Shown: piece after piece, positions 42,455-52,800 of the stretch | Position numbering within the stretch: the first letter of the stretch is position 1 | Layout: the number at the start of each line of letters is the position of its first letter | Assembly: GCA_913775175.1 (NCBI GenBank) | Contig: CAJYKU010000010.1 | Span: forward strand, 62,001 to 126,000 | Source of the DNA: an uncultured Pantoea sp. | GTDB taxonomy: Bacteria; Pseudomonadota; Gammaproteobacteria; Enterobacterales; Enterobacteriaceae | DNA: 64,000 bases | Reading direction: 5' to 3' | Notes under the pieces: generated by a model | What the model saw: only the letters and a program-made list of their open reading frames with translations | Database searches by the model: none | What the model was told of the DNA's origin: nothing | Translations under genes and position numbers: made by a program

Positions 42455-43774
42455 TTACTGCCTGACTGCTACCTGCTGTGATCCTTTTGCACGGTCCACA
42501 ATTGCAGCAACTACCATTATTGCCAGCGACGGCGGCAGCCAGGAAAGTCCCTGATCAGCCAGCGGCAGATGCTGGCTAAACAGCGGCAGTATCTCTTTAA
42601 AGCTGGTAGTTTTAATGGCATCCACAATGCCAAACAGCAGGCTGACCAGCATCGCAGGAGCGATAATGCGTGAGCTGCGGTTCCACCAGTTAAGGGTGAA
42701 GCTTAGCACTATCAGCACAATACAGGGTGGATAAATTGCTGTCAGCACCGGAATAGAGATCTGAATCAGATGGCTCAGGCCCAGGTTTGACACCACCATG
42801 GAGAAAAGTCCCAGGATAAACACCAGTGCTTTATAAGAGAGCGGCAGATACTGCGCAAAAAATTCAGCACAGGCACAGGTCAGGCCAACAGCGGTTACCA
42901 TACAGGCGATAAAAATCAGCGCCGCCAGGAAGAAGCTGCCCATACTGCCAAAGGTCTGCTGAACATACGCATGCAGAATAGCCGCGCCATTCGCGCTCTG
43001 CTCAACCAGTCCGGCACTGTCAGAGCCGAGCTTGAACAGGCTCAGATAGACCAGCGTCAGACCCACGCCAGCGATAATACCTGCCAGCATGGTATAGCGC
43101 GTCAGCAGTTTCGCATCTTCAACGCCACGCGAACGCGCTGCATTAACGATCACAATCCCAAACACCAGTGCGCCCAGCGTATCCATGGTGAGATAGCCGT
43201 TAACAAAGCCGCTGGAGAACGCGGCACGCTGATAATCTGCTGTGGCTGGTGCAATACCGCCAGCAGGCCAGATCAGCGCAGCCACGCCCAGAATAATCAG
43301 CGCCACAATTTTCAGCGGTGCCAGCACGTGACCCACAGTATCCAGCAGCTTGCCCGGATAAAGTGAAATACCAATCACCAGAGCAAAGTAGATCAGGCTG
43401 TAGATAAACAGCGGTAGCGGGCCCTCGCCGGTCAGCGGAGCAATGCCGACTTCGAACGAGACTGTCGCAGTGCGCGGCGTGGCGAATAGCGGACCGACGG
43501 CCAGATAACAGACGGTTGCAAGCAGCAGCCCCGCCGCTTTGCCAATTGGTGAACTCAGCGCATCAATGCCGCCGCCAACGCGCGCCAGCGCAATGACAGT
43601 GATAACCGGCAGGCCGACTGCGGTGGCGAGAAAGCCTAGTGCGGCAACCCATACATGTTCGCCGGATTGGATACCCACCATAGGTGGAAAGATGATATTG
43701 CCTGCGCCAACAAACAGGGCAAAGGTCATAAAGCCCAGCGCAAGGATGTCCCTCGAGGTTAAACGGTATGTCAT
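42455..43774 (-). CDS. brnQ: Branched-chain amino acid transporter BrnQ
   Basis: A 439-residue LIVCS-family cation symporter for leucine, valine and isoleucine, the same length as E. coli BrnQ. Signature blocks: [41 protein letters not shown], and [21 protein letters not shown]. Twelve hydrophobic segments are visible. The start at 43774 ([14 protein letters not shown]) is the family start. The frame stays open for 70 codons upstream without similarity to known BrnQ proteins. It follows a 400-bp AT-rich gap. Confidence 0.95.
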   Translation of the reverse strand: MTYRLTSRDILALGFMTFALFVGAGNIIFPPMVGIQSGEHVWVAALGFLATAVGLPVITVIALARVGGGIDALSSPIGKAAGLLLATVCYLAVGPLFATPRTATVSFEVGIAPLTGEGPLPLFIYSLIYFALVIGISLYPGKLLDTVGHVLAPLKIVALIILGVAALIWPAGGIAPATADYQRAAFSSGFVNGYLTMDTLGALVFGIVIVNAARSRGVEDAKLLTRYTMLAGIIAGVGLTLVYLSLFKLGSDSAGLVEQSANGAAILHAYVQQTFGSMGSFFLAALIFIACMVTAVGLTCACAEFFAQYLPLSYKALVFILGLFSMVVSNLGLSHLIQISIPVLTAIYPPCIVLIVLSFTLNWWNRSSRIIAPAMLVSLLFGIVDAIKTTSFKEILPLFSQHLPLADQGLSWLPPSLAIMVVAAIVDRAKGSQQVAVRQ

Positions 43775-44174
43775 AACTTCTGTAGTGCCTGTAGCTGATG
43801 TTGCGGTGGAAGTTGAGTTTGTGTTGTCCCCTCGATGCGCGAAACAATGGCTTAGCCGGCGAGTCCAGTGCAATATGCGGGCCGAATCGAGACAGCGCAG
43901 GTGAATTAATCTGCTTTTCTTCTGTTCACAGAGGGATGAATCGACAACAGGGCAAATTAAAACGTTTATAGCGAAGAAAGGCAATACAGGATCGAAAAAC
44001 CAGAAGGATATCGCGTATACGCACTTAAAAGCAGTGTATATAGGGGGAATAGCCGGAAAACACCTCAGATGATTTGTTTAAAATTCAGACAAGGCAAAAG
44101 TTATTCTCGCATAAACATGACAAATAGTGCGCAAAAGGCGCGATTTACGCGCCTGTCTGCACAACTTTACGCCC
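43775..44174 (-). promoter_or_regulatory. Leader and promoter region of brnQ
   Basis: About 400 bp with no recognisable gene. It is AT-rich in its upstream half and contains the MetE-C-like gene's terminator at the far end. The frame of brnQ is open through the proximal 210 bp and is rich in Thr, Ser and Ala codons, but no second start or leader peptide stands out. A plausible place for amino-acid-responsive control; no specific binding site could be identified. Confidence 0.4.
44136..44154 (-). terminator. Terminator-like hairpin after the MetE-C-like gene
   Basis: Stem AGGCGCG / CGCGCCT with a 5-nt loop, followed on the minus strand by a short TTTT. Weak T tract, moderate confidence. Confidence 0.55.
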
Positions 44175-45278
44175 TCACCATACCTGTTTAGCAATCTCCA
44201 CCACCAGACGAATCTTCTGCCACTGATCCGCTTCACTGAGGCTATTGCCCTCTTCGGTTGAGGCGAAGCCACATTGCGGGCTGAGGCAGAGCTGATCGAG
44301 ACTGATATAGTGTGACGCTTCCTGCAGACGCGCTTTTACCTGCTGCGGATCTTCCAGCGCACCGGTTTTAGTGGTGATCAGACCCAGTACAGCTTTTTGA
44401 TGCCCAGGTTTAATAAAACGCAGAGGCTCAAAGCCACCAGAGCGTTCGTTATCATACTCCAGGAAAAAAGCGTCAACATTGACGGTGCCAAACAGGATTT
44501 CAGCCACTGGCTCATAGCCACCTTCGGAGATCCAGGTGGAACGGAAGTTACCACGACAGACATGAAGTCCTACCGTGAGATCGGCCGGCTTATCCTCCAG
44601 TGCGCTGTTCAGTACCTGAGCATAGATGCGGGCCAGCGCCTGCGGATCGTCGCCGCGCTCTCGGATCTGCTGCTGCTGTTCAGCAGAACAGAGATAGGCC
44701 CAGACGGTATCATCCAGCTGCAGATAACGGCAGCCTGCAGCATAAAAGGCTGCAATCGCCTCTTTATAGGTCTGCGCCAGATCAGCAAAATAGGCCTGAA
44801 GATCGGGATAGACAGTTGCATCAATTACCTTACGGCCACCGCGAAAATGCAGCACGCTCGGGCTGGGAATGGTCATCTTAGCAACGGCGTTGCCAGCGAT
44901 GCTCTGCAGAAAATGGAAGTGTTCCAGCATAGGATGAGCAGGATTAAACGACACCTTACCGGTGACTTTAACGCCATGAGCTTTAGTCTGGACGCCATTA
45001 AACTGGATGCCCTGCTCTGCCTCAAACAGTTCCACCCCATTCAGCGCGCCAAAAAAATCAAAATGCCACCAGGCGCGGCGAAACTCGCCATCGGTAACCA
45101 CCTGCAAACCATTGGCACGCTGCTGTTCTACCACCTGGCGGATCGCCTGGTCTTCTGCCTCACGCAACGCTGCAGCACCAATCTCACCACGGGCAAACTG
45201 TTCGCGTGCCTGTTTGATGGTGGCGGGACGCAGAAAGCTGCCAACAGTATCGGCACGGAATGGTGTGGTATGTGACAT
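44175..45278 (-). CDS. Cobalamin-independent methionine synthase II family protein (MetE C-domain-like)
   Basis: A 367-residue TIM-barrel protein like the C-terminal half of MetE and Bacillus YxjG/YxjH. The zinc ligands expected for methyl transfer to a thiol are visible: His and Cys in LHVCRGNF, and a Cys in LSPQCGFAS. A Glu in FLEYDNE is a candidate for the fourth. It lacks the N-terminal folate-binding MetE half, so it may use another methyl donor or be a core-type methionine synthase. AAGGAG precedes the start. The promoter region carries met-box-like sequences (see the regulatory entry). Absent from this place in E. coli, where malZ-proY-brnQ-phoR are neighbours. Confidence 0.85.
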   Translation of the reverse strand: MSHTTPFRADTVGSFLRPATIKQAREQFARGEIGAAALREAEDQAIRQVVEQQRANGLQVVTDGEFRRAWWHFDFFGALNGVELFEAEQGIQFNGVQTKAHGVKVTGKVSFNPAHPMLEHFHFLQSIAGNAVAKMTIPSPSVLHFRGGRKVIDATVYPDLQAYFADLAQTYKEAIAAFYAAGCRYLQLDDTVWAYLCSAEQQQQIRERGDDPQALARIYAQVLNSALEDKPADLTVGLHVCRGNFRSTWISEGGYEPVAEILFGTVNVDAFFLEYDNERSGGFEPLRFIKPGHQKAVLGLITTKTGALEDPQQVKARLQEASHYISLDQLCLSPQCGFASTEEGNSLSEADQWQKIRLVVEIAKQVW

Positions 45279-45293
45279 AGATTCTCCTTGCGA

Positions 45294-45310
45294 ACCACGA
45301 TAGTTGTGGT
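45294..45310. repeat. Imperfect palindrome in the 5' leader of the MetE-C-like gene
   Basis: ACCACGA-TAG-TTGTGGT, six of seven arm positions complementary, immediately upstream of the Shine-Dalgarno. A possible operator or leader hairpin. Confidence 0.35.
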
Positions 45311-45337
45311 CAGGTATAATTTCGCTTTGTTAGATTT

Positions 45338-45353
45338 GGCCGTCTGGATGGCT
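45338..45353 (-). promoter_or_regulatory. Possible MetJ operator (two adjacent met-box-like octamers)
   Basis: On the minus strand two abutting octamers, AGCCATCC and AGACGGCC, match the MetJ consensus AGACGTCT at 5/8 and 6/8 positions. They overlap the expected -35 area of a promoter whose -10 could be TTATAC (45314-45319). MetJ control would fit a methionine-synthase-like gene. The match is imperfect, so this is an inference. Confidence 0.35.
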
Positions 45354-45445
45354 ATATATTCAGGAGAGTGCCACGACCACGCATCGGTAGCAACAGAATA
45401 ATTTTCAGCAGACATGAAGAGATTTCATGTTTATGTCCTGCCAGC

Positions 45446-46375
45446 TTACCGCGCCTCAATCACCGCTCTGGCCGCCGCCATCTGCGCATCTGAGAGGGGC
45501 AGATAGCCCGCTTCCGTTACCCGCTGCTGCCCCTGAGGTGACAGAACCCGATGCAGAAATGCATCGACCAGCGGCGGCAGCGGCTTGCCTGGCGGTTTGT
45601 TAACGTAGATATAGAGCGGACGCGACCAGGGATAACGCCCGGTGCGAATGGTTGCAGCGTCCGGCATAATACTCTCACCGCTGGTGGTTACGATTGAGAG
45701 CATCTTCACGCCGCTGAGATGAAATCCAAAGCTGGCATAGCCGATACTGTCTGGTGCTGATGCCACTGCCTGCACCACGGCGGCTGAACCGGGAAACTCA
45801 GCGACATCGGCACGAAAATCACCGCGGCAAAGCGCCTGCTGCTTGAAAAAACCCCATGTACCAGAGGCGGAATTACGCCCCATGCGCTGAATACGGCGCC
45901 CGGTCCAGCCCGCTTCTGCCACGCCTAAATCGCCCCAGCGCTGCGCGACTGGCGCGGCACCACATAGCCGGGTGATCGAGTAGAGCGCATCAAGCTGTGA
46001 CTGGCTAATCTCATTTAGCGGATTAGTCTGGTTAACGACTATTACCAGCGCATCCAGCGCTACCGGCACCGCGAGCGGTGGATAGCCATAGCGGGCAATA
46101 AATAGCTGGCGTTCATCTTTTTGCATCGGCCGGCTCATGGCTCCCAGCTGAGCAGCGCCAGCAGCCAGTGCTGTCGGCGCGGTTGAAGAGCCCGCCGCCT
46201 GAACCTGAACATTCACGCCAGGGGACTGCAGACTAAAATCTTCACCCCACAGGGTCATCAGGTAACCCAGTGTATCAGAGCCAACGCTGCTAAGGTTGCC
46301 GGTCAGCATCACTTTCTGCCCCACGGCATGGGCAGAAAATATCAGCAGGAAAGCGGTCAGCAGAGTTTTTATCAT
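45446..46375 (-). CDS. PstS-like periplasmic phosphate-binding protein
   Basis: A 309-residue substrate-binding protein of the PstS family with a signal peptide (about 1-17, LLTAFLLIFSAHA). The phosphate-pocket motifs are recognisable: GSDTLGYLM near 33-41, AGSSTAPTALAAGAAQLGAMSRPM near 61-84, and GRNSASGTWGFF near 165-176. It ends the transcript phoB-phoR on the same strand, 73 nt after phoR, and no pstCAB transporter genes are nearby. It may serve a distant Pst transporter, act as a phosphate sensor, or be an extracellular binding protein. The gene is not at this location in E. coli. Confidence 0.85.
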   Translation of the reverse strand: MIKTLLTAFLLIFSAHAVGQKVMLTGNLSSVGSDTLGYLMTLWGEDFSLQSPGVNVQVQAAGSSTAPTALAAGAAQLGAMSRPMQKDERQLFIARYGYPPLAVPVALDALVIVVNQTNPLNEISQSQLDALYSITRLCGAAPVAQRWGDLGVAEAGWTGRRIQRMGRNSASGTWGFFKQQALCRGDFRADVAEFPGSAAVVQAVASAPDSIGYASFGFHLSGVKMLSIVTTSGESIMPDAATIRTGRYPWSRPLYIYVNKPPGKPLPPLVDAFLHRVLSPQGQQRVTEAGYLPLSDAQMAAARAVIEAR

Positions 46376-46448
46376 GGGCCGCCATCTGAGGAGAGGTTGC
46401 AGAAGATAATGCTATTGTGGCGCGCCAGCCGCACGTGCGCAACGTTAA

Positions 46449-47759
46449 TCAACCTGCCCTGTTCTGCGTTTCATCCGGCACAATAAAACGGGGTGACAGC
46501 AGAAAGCTAAAGCAGGTCTCCTGCTGCGGCTGGCTGCTAATCTCCAGCCGGCTATGGTGATGTGTAAGCGCATGTTTTACGATCGCCAGCCCCAGTCCGC
46601 TGCCGCCAGTGGCGCGCGAGCGCGCTTTATCAACGCGATAAAAGCGTTCAGTCAGGCGCGGCAAATGCTCTGCGTCGATACCCGGCCCATTATCACATAC
46701 CTTCAGCTCTGCGCCCTGACGGGTGCGCCGCCAGCTGATACTGATATGTGTACCTTCAGGCGTATGATTCACTGCGTTATAGACCAGGTTGGAGATTGCG
46801 CTGCGCAGCTGTTCATCATTACCAAAGACCCGCAGAGTAGAATCGATGTGGAAATCGATAGTGTGCTGTCCCTGACTCAGTGCCGCTGCCTCACGCTGCA
46901 ACAGATGCAGCATAGCCGGAATATCGACCTGCTCTGTTAGATCAAGAGCTGGCGCTGCTTCGATCCGTGACAGCGTAAGCAACTGCCTGACCAGTCCATC
47001 CATGCGTCTGGTCTGCTCCTGCATCGTTTTCAGCGCTTTGCTGCGCGTACGCGGATTCATCGTCTCATCGTCCATCATTTCCAGATAGCCCTGCAGCACC
47101 GTCAGCGGCGTACGCAGTTCATGACTGGCATTGGCAAAAAAGTTACGACGAGCCCCTTCCAGCTGATGCATCTGAGTAACATCGCGAGCTACCATCAGCC
47201 ACTGCCCTTCGCTGTAGGACATTACGCGAAATTCCATATGGCGCTGATTGTTCAGCACAACGGTAAGCGACCTGGCAAAGTCACGCTGGCGAATATAGCG
47301 CGAGAATTCAGGATAGCGCAGCAGATTCAGGATGTTCTGGCCGTTATCTTCCGGCCAGCGCAAGCTGAGATATTGCTGCGCCAGCCCGTTGCACCAAAAA
47401 ATAGTCCCCTCTTCGGTAGTCAGCACTACCGCATCCGGCAATGACTCCGCACCGCTGCGAAAGCGCTTGATCAGATTACCCAGCTCGCGACGGCGACGAC
47501 GATTGCGCAGCTGCATCTGATACAGACCATAAAAGAGTGGTTCCCAGCTGCCGCGTCCCACCGGTGGCGTCATAGAGCGGTCTACCCACAGCCAGTGGGA
47601 GAGCCGCATCAGATTTAAAAAGTGCCAAAACAGCATGCCTGATACTGCAGCCAGCAGCCACCATGACAGGTAACCCAACACAAGCCCGGCCAGCAGCGCA
47701 GGCAGACAGGCCAGCGCCAGCTCAGTCAGTAATCTTTTCCACGAGAGGCGTTCCAGCAC
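46449..47759 (-). CDS. phoR: Phosphate regulon sensor histidine kinase PhoR
   Basis: A 436-residue inner-membrane kinase that phosphorylates PhoB when phosphate is scarce, under control of the Pst system and PhoU. Two membrane helices lie near 15-55 with almost no periplasmic loop. A cytoplasmic PAS domain covers about 100-195. The HisKA motif [11 protein letters not shown] has the phospho-acceptor His213. ATP-binding boxes are [21 protein letters not shown] and [14 protein letters not shown]. It starts 14 nt after phoB. Confidence 0.97.
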   Translation of the reverse strand: MLERLSWKRLLTELALACLPALLAGLVLGYLSWWLLAAVSGMLFWHFLNLMRLSHWLWVDRSMTPPVGRGSWEPLFYGLYQMQLRNRRRRRELGNLIKRFRSGAESLPDAVVLTTEEGTIFWCNGLAQQYLSLRWPEDNGQNILNLLRYPEFSRYIRQRDFARSLTVVLNNQRHMEFRVMSYSEGQWLMVARDVTQMHQLEGARRNFFANASHELRTPLTVLQGYLEMMDDETMNPRTRSKALKTMQEQTRRMDGLVRQLLTLSRIEAAPALDLTEQVDIPAMLHLLQREAAALSQGQHTIDFHIDSTLRVFGNDEQLRSAISNLVYNAVNHTPEGTHISISWRRTRQGAELKVCDNGPGIDAEHLPRLTERFYRVDKARSRATGGSGLGLAIVKHALTHHHSRLEISSQPQQETCFSFLLSPRFIVPDETQNRAG

Positions 47760-47773
47760 AGTAGCAGGCTCCG

Positions 47774-48463
47774 TTAGTAGCGGGCAGAGAAACGATACCC
47801 TGTTCCGCGCACGGTTTGTACCATACGATCGTGGCCAGTGGTTTCCAGAGCTTTACGCAGGCGGCGAATATGCACATCAACCGTACGATCTTCGACATAG
47901 ACGTTGGTGCCCCAGACGTGATTCAGCAGCTGCTCACGGCTATAGACCCGCTCCGGGTGCGTCATAAAAAAGTGCAGCAGCTTGTATTCAGTTGGCCCCA
48001 TTTCCAGCGAAGTTGTGGCCGACATCACACGATGCGAAGAGGGATCAAGGCTTAAGCCCTGCATCTCAATAACCTCTTCTACCGCCATCGGAGAGATACG
48101 CCGCATAACTGCTTTAATGCGCGCCATCAGCTCTTTAGGCGAGAATGGCTTGGTAATGTAATCATCCGCGCCCACTTCCAGTCCGCGTACCCGATCTTCC
48201 TCTTCACCGCGGGCGGTCAGCATCATTACCGGAATGTCGCGCGTCATGGCTTCACGTTTCAGATGTTTGATAAACTGGATACCGCTGCCGCCAGGCAGCA
48301 TCCAGTCCAGCAGAATGAGATCGGGCCAGGGTTCAACCAGCTTGCTAACTGCGCTGTCGTAATCTTCCGCCTCAACTGGCTGATAGTCATTCTGCTCCAG
48401 CACGAAACACAACATTTCACGAATGGGCGCTTCATCTTCCACAACCAAAATGCGCTTAGCCAT
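47774..48463 (-). CDS. phoB: Phosphate regulon response regulator PhoB
   Basis: A 229-residue OmpR-type activator. The receiver domain has Asp10/Glu11 and the phospho-acceptor Asp53 ([10 protein letters not shown]). A winged-helix DNA-binding domain follows (about 125-229; [16 protein letters not shown]). When phosphorylated it binds Pho boxes of phosphate-starvation genes. Length equals E. coli. A Pho box lies upstream, so autoregulation of phoBR and the PstS-like gene is expected. It is divergent from sbcD. Confidence 0.98.
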   Translation of the reverse strand: MAKRILVVEDEAPIREMLCFVLEQNDYQPVEAEDYDSAVSKLVEPWPDLILLDWMLPGGSGIQFIKHLKREAMTRDIPVMMLTARGEEEDRVRGLEVGADDYITKPFSPKELMARIKAVMRRISPMAVEEVIEMQGLSLDPSSHRVMSATTSLEMGPTEYKLLHFFMTHPERVYSREQLLNHVWGTNVYVEDRTVDVHIRRLRKALETTGHDRMVQTVRGTGYRFSARY

Positions 48464-48516
48464 TATTACTCCTGCGAATAGGACGGGATGTCACCTCAGA
48501 TTTGCGGCGTCATTAT

Positions 48517-48545
48517 GCGTCAGTTTTGTGACACTTTTATGAAAA
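48517..48545 (-). promoter_or_regulatory. Pho box in the phoB promoter
   Basis: On the minus strand three 7-mers with 4-nt AT spacers follow one another: TTTTCAT, GTGTCAC and CTGACGC, each spaced by AAAA. The spacing (7-4-7-4-7) and sequence fit the direct-repeat Pho box CTGTCAT-N4-CTGTCAT. A -10 CATAAT (48512-48517) lies immediately downstream, overlapping by one base. The box sits where the -35 would be, the class of PhoB-activated promoters known for E. coli phoB. Confidence 0.82.
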
Positions 48546-48657
48546 ACTCCCTCTGTGATAAATAGATAAAAAGCCGGCGCGTGACAACCAAAATCGTGTT
48601 TTTTGCTTTATGGCCTGAGCCGTTATACTGAGTGCCGGTTTTTCTGCAGGACACCTC

Positions 48658-49875
48658 ATGCGCATCATTCACACCGCCGACTGGCATCTTGGTCAGTTTT
48701 TTTACAGCAAAAGTCGCGCCGCCGAACATCAGGCATTTCTCGACTGGCTACTGCACCAGATCACAGCCCATCAGGTTGATGCGCTGATTGTGGCAGGCGA
48801 TCTCTTTGATACCGGTTCGCCCCCCAGCTACGCGCGCGAAATGTTTAACCGCTTTGTGGTGGCGCTGCAGCCCAGCGGTTGTCAGCTTATTGTGCTGGCG
48901 GGAAATCATGACTCTGTTGCCACGCTGAACGAGTCGCGTGAGCTGCTGGCATGCCTGAATACCCAGGTGATCGCCAGCGCCACTGCTGACGGCAAACAGC
49001 AGGTGCTACAGCTACGGCAGCGTGACGGTACCCCAGGCGCGCTGCTCTGTGCGATACCTTATCTGCGCCCGCGCGATATTCTGCGCAGCCGCGCCGGTCA
49101 GTCTGGCCGTGATAAGCAGCTCTCACTATTGCAGGCAATAGAGCAGCACTACCAGCGCTGCTATGAAGCTGCGCTGGCAGAGAGAGCGTCACTGGCAATG
49201 CCGCTGCCGATTATCGCAACCGGGCATCTGACCACCGTTGGCGTAACCAAAAGTGACGCAGTGCGTGATATCTACATCGGCACGCTGGATGCATTTCCGG
49301 CGCAGGCTTTTCCACCTGCTGACTACATTGCGCTTGGTCATATTCATCGCGCGCAGCGCATTGCCAATAGCGATCACATCCGCTACAGCGGCTCCCCTAT
49401 CCCGCTTAGTTTTGATGAGGCGGGACGCGATAAGAGTGTCTATCTGCTGGAGTTCGGTACCGCGCTTGAGCGTGTCACTCCGCTGCCTGTACCACTGTTT
49501 CAGCCGATGCAGATGCTGAAAGGCTCAATGGCTGAGATTGAGCAGCAGTTAATGCAGTTTGCCAGTCGTGCAGAGCCGCTGCCGGTATGGCTCGATATTG
49601 AGATCACCACTCAGGAGTATCTCACCGACCTGCAGCGCCGCATTGAACTGCTGACGGACTCGCTGCCGGTAGAGGTGTTGCTGGTGCGCCGGAGTCGTGC
49701 ACTGCGCCAGCAGCGTCTGGAGCGGCTCAGCAATGAAACGCTCAGCGAGCTTAATGCCGCAGAGGTGTTTGCCCGCCGTCTTGCACTGGAGACAGAGCTG
49801 GAAGAGCGCCAGTGCGCTGAACTGACCCAACTATTTCGCAGCGCGCTGGCGGCGCTGGAGGATCCCGCAGAATGA
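48658..49875 (+). CDS. sbcD: SbcCD nuclease subunit SbcD
   Basis: A 405-residue Mre11-type metallophosphoesterase. With SbcC it cleaves DNA hairpins and processes double-strand ends. Metal-binding motifs are intact: HTADWHLGQ (near 5-13), [27 protein letters not shown] and ALGHIHRAQ. It is five residues longer than E. coli SbcD. Its stop overlaps the sbcC start as ATGA. It is divergent from phoB. Confidence 0.97.
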   Translation: MRIIHTADWHLGQFFYSKSRAAEHQAFLDWLLHQITAHQVDALIVAGDLFDTGSPPSYAREMFNRFVVALQPSGCQLIVLAGNHDSVATLNESRELLACLNTQVIASATADGKQQVLQLRQRDGTPGALLCAIPYLRPRDILRSRAGQSGRDKQLSLLQAIEQHYQRCYEAALAERASLAMPLPIIATGHLTTVGVTKSDAVRDIYIGTLDAFPAQAFPPADYIALGHIHRAQRIANSDHIRYSGSPIPLSFDEAGRDKSVYLLEFGTALERVTPLPVPLFQPMQMLKGSMAEIEQQLMQFASRAEPLPVWLDIEITTQEYLTDLQRRIELLTDSLPVEVLLVRRSRALRQQRLERLSNETLSELNAAEVFARRLALETELEERQCAELTQLFRSALAALEDPAE

Positions 49876-52800
49876 AAATATTGACCCTGCGCTTTAAAAA
49901 TCTCAATGCGCTACGCGGAGAGTGGCTGATCGATTTCCGGCAGGAGCCGTTTGCCAGCAATGGGCTGTTTGCTATTACCGGCGCAACTGGCGCAGGTAAA
50001 ACCACCCTGCTGGATGCAATCTGTCTGGCACTCTATCATCAGACTCCGCGCCTGGGCGGATTATCGCAGAGTGAAAATCAGCTGATGACGCGCGATACCG
50101 CCGAGTGTCTGGCAGAGGTAGAGTTTGAGATCAAAGGTGAAGCGTGGCGCGCTTTCTGGAGCCAGAACCGCGCACGGGGCCAGCCAGACGGAAAGCTGCA
50201 AACGCCCCGGGTCGAGCTGGCGCGGGTGGCAGACAACCAGATTATCGCCGATAAAGTTGGCGATAAACTAAAAGCGATAGAAGCGCTCTCCGGCCTTGAT
50301 TTCGCCCGCTTCACTCGCTCAATGATGTTGTCACAGGGTCAGTTTGCAGCATTTCTTAATGCCAGACCTGCCGAGCGCGCCGAACTGCTGGAGGAACTCA
50401 CCGGCACCGACGTTTATGGCCGGATTTCAGTGTATATCTTTGAACGCTGGCGTACGGCACGTGGCGAACTGGATACCCTGCGCGCTCGCGCAGGTGGTAT
50501 TACGCTGCTGGATGATGCCCGGCGTGCAGCGCTAACGCAGCAGCTCTCAGCGCTGGGCAGCGAGGAAGCGACGCTGAGCGCCCGTTTAGGCGAGGCTCAG
50601 GCGCAGCAGCAGTGGCTACAGCATCGGCAGCAGCTACAGCAGGAGGAGAAGCAGGCTGCCAGTGCGCGTCAGGCAGCTGAACAGGCGTGGGCAGCGGCAG
50701 AACATGACCGTCAGCGACTGGCGCGAGCGGAGCCGGCAGATAAGTTGCGCGCCAGACTGCTGCAGCGCGAACAGTTACAGCACGATACAGCGACGCTCGG
50801 GCAGCAGATCCAGCAGCTACAGAGCGATCTGCAGCAGGCAGAGCACGCTATGCAGCTGGCAGATAGCCACTACCAGCTGGCGTTACAGACACGCGATGAT
50901 GCAGCAAACGCCCGCCAGCAGCTGGAGACGCTGCTGGTGGAGCAGGTGATTCCGCTCGACCAGCAGATTGCCCGTGACGCGCAGCAGCTTAGCGATCAGC
51001 AGCAGCAGCTTTCGCAACAGCAGCATAGTGTGGTGCAGAGTGAACAGGCGCTGTATCAGCAGCAGCAAACCACCAATCGCTTACAGCTGCAGTTAACGGA
51101 GCAGCAGGCCTATCGCCAGCGCGAAGCCACAGTGACCAGATGGGGGCCGTTGCTGACCCGCTGGCAGGCAGATCTTGATGCGCTGCATGAACGTGAACAG
51201 GCCCTTATCCAGCTTCGCAAGCAGCAGCAGCAGAAACAGCAAATTCTCTCTCAACAGCAGCAGTTGCTGGCAGCTAAGAAACTGACAGCAACGCCACTGG
51301 AGCAGGCAGAAGCAGAGGCCTGCCAGCAACGCCAGCAAGCGGAGCAAGCACTTACTTCTTTGGAGAATGCAGCGCGCAGTGCCGATCTGCGTGAGGCACT
51401 GGCACGCTGTCAGCAGCAGCGCGAACCGCGTCAGCAGCTGGCGCTGCTGGCAGCGCGGTGGCAGTCGCTTCAGCCACAGCGCGCAGAGCGTGCCCTGCAG
51501 CTCACGCAGTTACAGCAGCGCTATCAGCAGGATGAACCGGCGTTGCAGAGACTACGCGACAGCTGGAAGCGGGAGCATCAGGCACTGCTCGATCTGCGTC
51601 GCCTGTGTGAACTTGAGCGTACTATTGCCCGGCTGAGTGACGAACGTGCCCGCCTTCAGCCCGGAGAGCCCTGCCCGCTTTGCGGCTCCTGCCAGCATCC
51701 TGCCATCACCACCTATCAGCAGTCTGAACCTGATGCAAACCAGCAGCGGCTCACGCTGCTTGAGGCGCAGGTGGCACAGCTCAGAGAAGCGGGCAGCGCA
51801 AAAGCAGAGCAGCAGAAACTGTCGCAGCAGCAGCAGCAGACGTTACAGCAGGAGATTGCCCGACTCGATAGCCAGCTCTCAGCCCTGGAGAGCGAGTGGC
51901 AATCACACTGCAGCACGCTGGGCATAAGTTTTACGCTGGCGCAGCATGAACAGGTTGCGGCGTGGCAACAGCAACAGGATGCGCATGAGCAGCGGCAACA
52001 GCAGCTGTTGCAGACGCGTGAACAGGCTGCAGCAGAGCTACAGCAGGCGAAAGATGCGCATCTGCAGCGCCAGCACACACATCAGCAGCATCTGCAACAG
52101 CAGCAGCTGGCGCAGCAGCAACTGCTCAATCTGCAGCAACAGCTTGATGAACTGAATCAGCGCCTTGCCGGCGAGCAGCAGACGCTTCAGCAGCACGACA
52201 AAGCGTTGCAGCAGCAGCTGGCGGCTCATCAGCTATCGCTGCCCCTCTCCGCAGAACGCGCCAGCTGGAGTGCCGCACTGCAGCAGCGCTGGCAGCAGTG
52301 GCAGGAGAGTGAGCAGCTGCTTACAACACTGCAGCCGCAGCTGGCGACTGCGGAGAATCAGCAGCTTAATCTGCAACAGTCGCTGCTGCGTGAACAACAG
52401 CAGCTGCAGCAGCTGCAGCAGACCGTTAACGATCGGCAGCAGCAACTGCAGCGTCTGCAACAGCAGCGCAGTACGCTGTTTGGTGAGCGCCGCGTCACTG
52501 ATGCGCGCCAGCAGCAGCAGACGCTACAGCTTCAGCATGAACAGGCGCTGGCGCAGCAGCTGTTGCAGTGGCAGCAGGCGCAGAGCCGGCTGCACAGCAT
52601 CAGGGGAGAGTGTTCTCAGACCAGCAGCCAGCAGGCAGCACTGACGCAACGTTTGCAGCAGGCAGAACAACACTTTTCTCAGGCTCTGCAACAGAGTGAC
52701 TTTGCTGATGAATCAGCAGTGCGGGCGGCGCTGCTGCCAGAAACGGAGATGGTGCAGCTGCGGGCGCAGCTCCGGCAGCTGGAACAGCAACAGCTGCAGC

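Noticed and set aside
50662-52644. Leucine- and serine-rich open frames opposite to or within sbcC
   Set aside because: They are the other-frame readings of CAG-type repeats (Leu/Ser/Cys-rich) with no family features.
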